Source of the DNA: Oscillospiraceae bacterium
Lineage (GTDB): Bacteria; Bacillota; Clostridia; Oscillospirales; Oscillospiraceae
Length of the DNA: 17,077 nucleotides
Direction of reading: 5' to 3'
Assembly: GCA_020025535.1 (NCBI GenBank)
Contig: JAHHRY010000016.1
Span: 1 to 17,077 of the forward strand
The first letter of the stretch is position 1; each line of letters opens with the position of its first letter. Positions 13,782 to 17,077 of this stretch are shown in pieces. The notes under the pieces are model-generated. The model saw nothing but the letters and a program-made list of their open reading frames with translations, ran no database searches and was not told the DNA's origin. A program made the position numbers and the translations under genes.

Positions 13782-14060
13782 TCAACAGTCAATCCATTCT
13801 ATCTCTTTCTCAGCTTCCCAAAAGGTCTTGCCATCAAAAATTTTTGCCGTTTCAAATTCTGCCACAGGATAGCTGTCATCATTGGAAAAAGCCCTCCATC
13901 TGAAACTGTTTTCAGCAGGATATAAGATGTAAACTTCTAACATTGGCTTTTCATTCTCATAATAGCCTTGTACAAAATACTTTTTCCCGTTATACAAGAA
14001 AAATCTCTCGTCACCGTAATACAGCCCGTCAATAAATTCCCTGCTATCTCCGTTTATCAT
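13782..14060 (-). CDS. Small acidic protein A1, second member of the tandem paralog array (immunity-like)
   Basis: A 92-residue acidic protein almost identical to A2 but starting with ATG behind GGGGTGA, 17 bases after the stop of B1. It has no signal peptide or membrane segment. Aromatic residues are frequent, and the C-terminal FETAKIFDGKTFWEAEKEIEW is the conserved block of the array. The near identity with A2 shows a recent duplication or gene conversion. Its function is unknown; the coupled position behind the MGGRGA protein favours a neutralising partner. Confidence 0.78.
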   Translation of the reverse strand: MINGDSREFIDGLYYGDERFFLYNGKKYFVQGYYENEKPMLEVYILYPAENSFRWRAFSNDDSYPVAEFETAKIFDGKTFWEAEKEIEWIDC

Positions 14061-14155
14061 TGAATGGTCACCCCTGCTTAGCCATACAGCACTTCAATTT
14101 CTCTTTCTGCCTCATAAATGGTCAATCCGTCAAAAATTTTAGCAGTTTCAAATTG
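13794..14155. repeat. Direct repeat, copy 2 (gene A1 plus 3' end of gene B1)
   Basis: Partner of 13180-13542. The repeat covers all of gene A and the last 25 or so codons of gene B, so the duplicated unit runs across a gene boundary. Confidence 0.9.
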
Positions 14156-14368
14156 TTTTACGCACTCAGCGTTGTTTTCTCCGTGACAGCGAAAAATATA
14201 GTTTTCTTCGCCAAAACACTCAAAGATAACAAATTCCGTAAGAGTTGGATTAATATCATAGGGTTGTGATTCCATAAAATATCGTTTCCCACGAAAGACA
14301 AACTCTTTCTCTGGACCACCTGAGACTAACAGGTCGTCCATAAAATCAGCTAAAGTATTTCCTTTCAT
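14078..14368 (-). CDS. Small acidic protein B1, first member of the tandem paralog array (immunity-like)
   Basis: A 96-residue acidic protein directly downstream of the MGGRGA protein. Its ATG lies inside the last codons of that gene (23-base overlap, different frame), behind GGGGTGA, so the two are translationally coupled, as is usual for toxin-immunity pairs. The N-terminus MKGNTLADFMDDLLVSGGPEKEF and C-terminus match B2; the central segment does not. No known domain is recognised. Confidence 0.78.
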   Translation of the reverse strand: MKGNTLADFMDDLLVSGGPEKEFVFRGKRYFMESQPYDINPTLTEFVIFECFGEENYIFRCHGENNAECVKQFETAKIFDGLTIYEAEREIEVLYG

Positions 14369-14756
14369 CTAATGTCACCCCTTTAAAAAACTTTTTATAT
14401 TTAGTGAATTCCTCACGTGTCAATTTACGCTTTGTCGTCGTAGAATCATTATGAAAATCTATACCCACTCTTTGGTGAATATGTATATGGAGCACATCTC
14501 CTTTTCCCAGGCTCGCCTCGTGGTGATAACCAATTTCCAGTATAACTTTGTGGTCGTTGTTATATTCTCGATATTGGTGAAACACACCATCTTTATCAAG
14601 CAGAACATAACTTTTACTGGTTTTCGCTTCCTCAGGTAGTTTTAAGGAAGCAGACTCCTCCATAGGTTTCAAAACCTTGACACCCGCAATCTCATCGACT
14701 TTCTTATAAGTGTCCCTTTTATACTGTCCTTCAGAAAACGCTCCTCTTCCCCCCAT
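14346..14756 (-). CDS. MGGRGA-type histidine-rich protein, candidate toxin/effector
   Basis: A 136-residue protein. The start MGGRGAFSEG resembles the N-terminus of small phage-encoded proteins and of C-terminal tails of phage head proteins in Clostridia. The C-terminal half (about 48-125) is compact: YVLLDKDGVFHQYREY, then ILEIGYHHE (73-80) and GKGDVLHIHIHQ (85-95). The clustered histidines (78, 79, 90, 92, 94, 102) could form a metal-binding or nuclease site. The start at 14756 is chosen because it lies one base after the stop of the DUF4417 gene; the frame is open further upstream but without family-like sequence. I do not recognise a named family. A toxin role is inferred from coupling to the paralog array. 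Confidence 0.7.
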   Translation of the reverse strand: MGGRGAFSEGQYKRDTYKKVDEIAGVKVLKPMEESASLKLPEEAKTSKSYVLLDKDGVFHQYREYNNDHKVILEIGYHHEASLGKGDVLHIHIHQRVGIDFHNDSTTTKRKLTREEFTKYKKFFKGVTLDERKYFS

Positions 14757-14757
14757 A

Positions 14758-15381
14758 TCAGCGCACCACCTTTCTGGATGCACTGTAATCAACAGTGATG
14801 ATATTTCCCTCCATCTCTGGGAACGGAGTACCAAATACGATGATCTGGGACGGCTGAAGTTTGTCAAGCATAGCTGCGTATCCACGCATGAAACCCAAAC
14901 GATTCTTTTTGCATCCGATCATCCCAACAGCCACGGAGGAACCATTTTCCACACCGTCAAAGCAAAACTCGAAGCTGCGTGCGGTACTCCAACTGATGGT
15001 AGGAATCACCTTCAGTCCCTCGTTCTGCCAAAAAGCACCTACCCAACGGTTTTTCGCCACGCTCTCAATTTGTTTCCAGAGGGGCATATCTGCATACAGG
15101 GAAAAATCAGGGCTCAAAAGGAAGTCATATTGCGCATAACGACTCAACGATTTCTTGGGACTATTATAGGTGCCCTGAAAACGATAGTCATCCACAAAGA
15201 AATGGACGCCCTTATGTAAATTCTCTTCTCGGTCGTGAGCTCTGGTATCCGAGCAAGCAATCAACTGAATATTCGGTTCTACGACTGATTCCTTATGAAG
15301 CAGAGGAATACCATATTTTCCAGAAGTTTCCGAACAATTTCGCATGAAGAGCGGGCTTTCCCGCATAGATTTACTTGTCAT
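14758..15381 (-). CDS. DUF4417 domain protein
   Basis: A 207-residue protein recognised as DUF4417 from GVHFFVDDYRFQGTYNSP, LLSPDFSLYADMPLWKQI, NEGLKVIPTISW, SFEFCFDGV and SVAVGMIGC. The family is of unknown function and is common in Clostridia phages and integrative elements, often beside phage-head or toxin-like genes. The ATG at 15381 has GGAAAGAG upstream. Its TGA (14758-14760) is one base before the ATG of the MGGRGA gene, which implies coupled translation and a shared role. Its own promoter sits in the 187-base gap after the ImmA-like gene. Confidence 0.85.
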   Translation of the reverse strand: MTSKSMRESPLFMRNCSETSGKYGIPLLHKESVVEPNIQLIACSDTRAHDREENLHKGVHFFVDDYRFQGTYNSPKKSLSRYAQYDFLLSPDFSLYADMPLWKQIESVAKNRWVGAFWQNEGLKVIPTISWSTARSFEFCFDGVENGSSVAVGMIGCKKNRLGFMRGYAAMLDKLQPSQIIVFGTPFPEMEGNIITVDYSASRKVVR

Positions 15382-15453
15382 TAGTAGTTCTCTTTCCGGG
15401 GGCTGATCAGAAAACGGTATAGTACCCCCTTGGTTAAAATTTTCCGTTTTCTA

Positions 15454-15482
15454 TTGATTTCTTCTCCGAAAAGAGCTATAAT
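15454..15482 (+). promoter_or_regulatory. Plus-strand promoter of a candidate small RNA
   Basis: TTGATT (15454-15459), 17-base spacer, consensus TATAAT (15477-15482). It points toward an intrinsic terminator about 80 bases downstream. Its -10 box overlaps that of the minus-strand DUF4417 promoter. Confidence 0.6.
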
Positions 15483-15507
15483 ATTTCTACCACAAAATGA
15501 ATAGCAA
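15478..15507 (-). promoter_or_regulatory. Promoter of the DUF4417 operon
   Basis: On the minus strand, TTGCTA (15502-15507), 18-base spacer, TATTAT (15478-15483). The leader to the DUF4417 start would be about 90 bases. Confidence 0.5.
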
Positions 15508-15566
15508 TATTCGGAGAGATGCACTTTGTTAGCTGTTGAAGCAGCTTACAGAGTGCTTTTCTTTTT
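15489..15566 (+). ncRNA. Candidate small RNA with intrinsic terminator
   Basis: A consensus promoter just upstream and a terminator hairpin (15521-15535 with 15542-15556, one mismatch, one G-T) followed by TTTTCTTTTT (15557-15566) frame a transcript of about 78 bases. No plus-strand gene lies nearby that the terminator could serve. The RNA contains no convincing reading frame with a ribosome binding site. It ends three bases before the 3' end of the convergent ImmA-like gene. It could be an antisense or regulatory RNA of the element. Confidence 0.45.
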
Positions 15567-15568
15567 AC

Positions 15569-16114
15569 TTACAAGCAATTTTCATCACCACCTTCGTGGA
15601 TATGTCGATACTGAATTTTTGCAGCGTCTACGGAAACGCCGCACTGTTTTGCAATCTGCCTTGAAGACAAATCCTTGACTAAGTGTGCCGGAACAAGCAA
15701 TTCACCAGCGAAGCATTTTGCCTGCCATTCAGGATCACGATAGGGAGGACATTCTTCCTTTCGGAAGTTTCTCTCCAGCTTAAAGCCACACAAACAAAGG
15801 GTCAGAAAATGTCCAAGCTCGTGAGCAATCGTCATTCGATCTCGTCCTTTTCTTTCACAAGCACCGTTGTATACAGACTCTTTAATTCGTATGTGGCCGG
15901 TTAATACATCTGTGTCAGCGTGAGTGTTTTGGGGAAGTTCATTGTCATTAACAATCTCATAACTAAATTCCGGAGAAAACACTTCCATAAGCACATCCAA
16001 GATTTCAACGATAGGAAAGTATATACAATTTTCCAAGCCGAGTTTTTGTCTCAACAGGTTTGCCAACTCTCGCAAGTCACATCTTGACTTAGCTTCTACC
16101 AAGTAATTTGTCAA
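15569..16114 (-). CDS. ImmA/IrrE family metallo-endopeptidase
   Basis: A 181-residue zinc metalloprotease. The signature MTIAHELGHFLTL carries HELGH (98-102), and the downstream EWQAKCFAGELLVP provides the third zinc-ligand glutamate (129) in the usual ANxFAxxLLxP-type block. A helix-turn-helix-like QIAKQCGVSVDAAKIQYRH follows. In ICEBs1 and related elements ImmA cleaves the partner XRE repressor after DNA damage or signalling and so derepresses the element. The start is TTG at 16114, supported by AAGGGGG about eight bases upstream; the next ATG would remove a conserved N-terminal stretch. It lies five bases after the XRE gene and is co-transcribed with it. Confidence 0.9.
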   Translation of the reverse strand: MTNYLVEAKSRCDLRELANLLRQKLGLENCIYFPIVEILDVLMEVFSPEFSYEIVNDNELPQNTHADTDVLTGHIRIKESVYNGACERKGRDRMTIAHELGHFLTLCLCGFKLERNFRKEECPPYRDPEWQAKCFAGELLVPAHLVKDLSSRQIAKQCGVSVDAAKIQYRHIHEGGDENCL

Positions 16115-16119
16115 ATTAT

Positions 16120-16482
16120 TTAGTCCCCCTTGTGCTTCTGCAGCATTTCAATAATTTTCTTGCTGGTTTCGTCATCAAGGGAATCGAAGTGGCGGACAAA
16201 AGAAAGTGCCAAATCTCGATGTTGAGGCGTAGCATTTTCGAGATTTAATTCAATAACCTGATTGGTATCAATGATTGCCTCTTGGAAAGCATCAGTTTGT
16301 TCCTTGGAAAATCCGTAAAGAGCAGACAATTTCTCTGTCCAAATTTCTGGCATTTTCTTTTTGCCATTTTCAACTGCTGACAGAAACGCTGAAGACACCT
16401 CCAATTTATCTGCCATATTTTTTAGAATTTCACCATTGTCTATGCGAAGTTTTCTTAAAAACCTTCCTATACTTGTCAGCAT
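16120..16482 (-). CDS. XRE-family transcriptional repressor (ImmR-like)
   Basis: A 120-residue protein with an N-terminal helix-turn-helix: IGRFLRKLRIDNGEILKNMA, then DKLEVSSAFLSAVENGKKK (recognition helix). It ends in a helical tail (QHRDLALSFVRHFDSLDDET) that may dimerise or meet the protease. The start at 16482 is chosen over an ATG six codons upstream because AAAGGAGG precedes it at the right distance. It is paired with the ImmA-like gene. The promoter contains two AACCT-type inverted repeats, consistent with autoregulation. Its likely job is to hold the element or the neighbouring operon silent; the target sites are inferred. Confidence 0.88.
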   Translation of the reverse strand: MLTSIGRFLRKLRIDNGEILKNMADKLEVSSAFLSAVENGKKKMPEIWTEKLSALYGFSKEQTDAFQEAIIDTNQVIELNLENATPQHRDLALSFVRHFDSLDDETSKKIIEMLQKHKGD

Positions 16483-16511
16483 AGTAATACCTCCTTTCAT
16501 AGCCTGAATAC

Positions 16512-16551
16512 AGTATAACCTAAAAAGTTTTAATTGTCAACCTTAAAGGTT
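16512..16551 (-). promoter_or_regulatory. Promoter of the XRE-ImmA pair with operator-like repeats
   Basis: On the minus strand, consensus TTGACA (16535-16540), 17-base spacer, TATACT (16512-16517). A perfect repeat AACCTT-A-AAGGTT (16539-16551) abuts the -35, and a related imperfect one, AACCTAAAAAGTTT (about 16518-16531), fills the spacer. These are plausible binding sites of the XRE protein. Confidence 0.72.
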
Positions 16552-16611
16552 AAATTATTCAAGATAAAATAGCTAAAAGACGCTCTCGTTATAAAAACAG
16601 GCTATAAAGCA

Positions 16612-16651
16612 CCCCTGCCGCAATCAGAAACTATCCCGACTGCGGCAGGGG
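16612..16651 (-). terminator. Hairpin terminator downstream of the DUF6809-like gene
   Basis: An 11-bp GC-rich stem (16612-16622 with 16641-16651) with an 18-base loop starts nine bases after the stop codon. On the minus strand it is followed by TGCTTTATAG, a weak T-tract. Confidence 0.6.
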
Positions 16652-16659
16652 GCAATGTA

Positions 16660-16944
16660 TTATTTCATTTGGTTTTCATCCAGCCCAAACGCATCCAGGC
16701 TGAACCTTGCGCCGAGCCTGAAGCCGGTGGTGAAGGTGCTGATCCGGTCATTGCCGGACTGCTCGGACCAGAGGTCGCAAAGGCGCAGGAAAAGCTGTTT
16801 CTCTTCGCCCTGCAGGCGGCTTGTCAGCTGCTGCTCCAGTTCCTCGATCCGAGTGGCAAGCTCCGCTGTGCGGCTGTCCTGGGCGTCTGCAAGGGACTGC
16901 GGATTGAGCGTTCCGAGATAAAGCTGTTCAATGATATTATCCAC
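16660..16944 (-). CDS. DUF6809-like small protein
   Basis: A 94-residue protein. The N-terminus NIIEQLYLGTLNPQS, the central helical/coiled-coil ELATRIEELEQQL and the C-terminal FTTGFRLGARFSLDAF match the layout of DUF6809, a small protein of unknown function common in conjugative elements of Clostridia. The start is GTG at 16944 rather than a GTG seven codons upstream, because AAAGGGGG lies about nine bases before it and it overlaps the stop codon of the upstream gene by eight bases (coupled translation). Confidence 0.7.
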   Translation of the reverse strand: MDNIIEQLYLGTLNPQSLADAQDSRTAELATRIEELEQQLTSRLQGEEKQLFLRLCDLWSEQSGNDRISTFTTGFRLGARFSLDAFGLDENQMK

Positions 16945-17077
16945 AGATTTCCGCCCCCTTTGCACGGCCCTGGTTGGCCTTCAGGCGCTGATTGAAGTCC
17001 CGGAGGGTACGGATATGCCACTTGGTTTTGCAGTAGCCGGTGAGCGCCACGATTTCATTGGTAGCCATCACATCGGG
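16937..17077 (-). CDS. C-terminal end of an unidentified protein (runs off the window)
   Basis: The last 46 codons of a minus-strand frame, open to the window edge and ending at TAA 16937-16939. It contains MATNEIVALTGYCKTKWHI followed by a basic stretch RTLRDFNQRLKANQGRAKG. The first part could be a small helix-turn-helix and the second a nucleic-acid contact, but the family cannot be identified from this fragment. It overlaps the start of the DUF6809-like gene by eight bases. Confidence 0.65.
   Translation of the reverse strand, partial: PDVMATNEIVALTGYCKTKWHIRTLRDFNQRLKANQGRAKGAEICG

Larger units (their letters stand above)
12606..17077. mobile_element. Decayed integrative element or prophage remnant (accessory region)
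   Basis: The region groups a broken tyrosine recombinase, a TnpV-like ORF, an XRE/ImmA regulatory pair, a DUF6809-like gene, and a DUF4417/MGGRGA/small-paralog operon. All these are typical of conjugative elements or prophages in Clostridia, and all coding is on one strand. The right end lies outside the window and no attachment-site repeats were identified, so the outer limits are approximate. Confidence 0.6.

Noticed and set aside
13180..14155. Direct repeats as a CRISPR or attachment site
   Set aside because: The repeats are about 360 bases long and coincide with paralogous genes; there are no short regular spacers or integrase-site features.

Overview
The window reads as chromosomal DNA of a Gram-positive anaerobe of the class Clostridia, most likely Oscillospiraceae/Ruminococcaceae-like. 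This is inferred from strong AGGAGG-type ribosome binding sites, sigma-A promoters with 17-base spacers, the trmK-nif3 pair, a DUF1858 redox protein, a purine-type riboswitch and remnants of Clostridia-type conjugative elements. No ribosomal RNA is present, so the genus cannot be fixed.

Bases 1-12,585 are a housekeeping backbone. Minus strand, in transcription order: a 77-residue DUF1858 redox protein with an in-frame UGA (probable selenocysteine), trmK and nif3 (4-base overlap), yebC on its own promoter, and a two-gene heterodimeric ABC exporter. Plus strand, divergent from the DUF1858 gene: a MATE efflux pump behind a guanine-class riboswitch whose terminator competes with the aptamer. Then follow tRNA-Arg(ACG) on the minus strand, mutY, a minus-strand D-2-hydroxyacid dehydrogenase, an RluA-type pseudouridine synthase, a cysteine-rich small protein, tRNA-Ser(CGA), and a HEPN-like protein with a C-terminal membrane anchor. 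Nearly every unit is closed by an intrinsic terminator.

Bases about 12,600-17,077 are accessory DNA, all coded on the minus strand. The right end holds the tail of an unidentified gene, a DUF6809-like small protein, and an XRE repressor/ImmA-type protease pair with operator-like repeats at its promoter. After a shared bidirectional promoter and a candidate small RNA comes a compact operon: a DUF4417 protein, a histidine-rich protein beginning MGGRGA, and four tandem small paralogs in alternating order B-A-B-A. Start and stop codons are tightly coupled, and one A-B unit has recently been duplicated. The layout suggests an orphan toxin (or effector) with an immunity array, carried by a decayed prophage or conjugative element. 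The left end holds a chimeric ORF joining a TnpV-like protein to the C-terminal part of a tyrosine recombinase broken by a stop codon.

The three signals most worth following are the probable UGA-encoded selenoprotein (6410-6643), the riboswitch-controlled efflux gene (6784-6902), and the DUF4417/MGGRGA/tandem-paralog operon (13168-15381).
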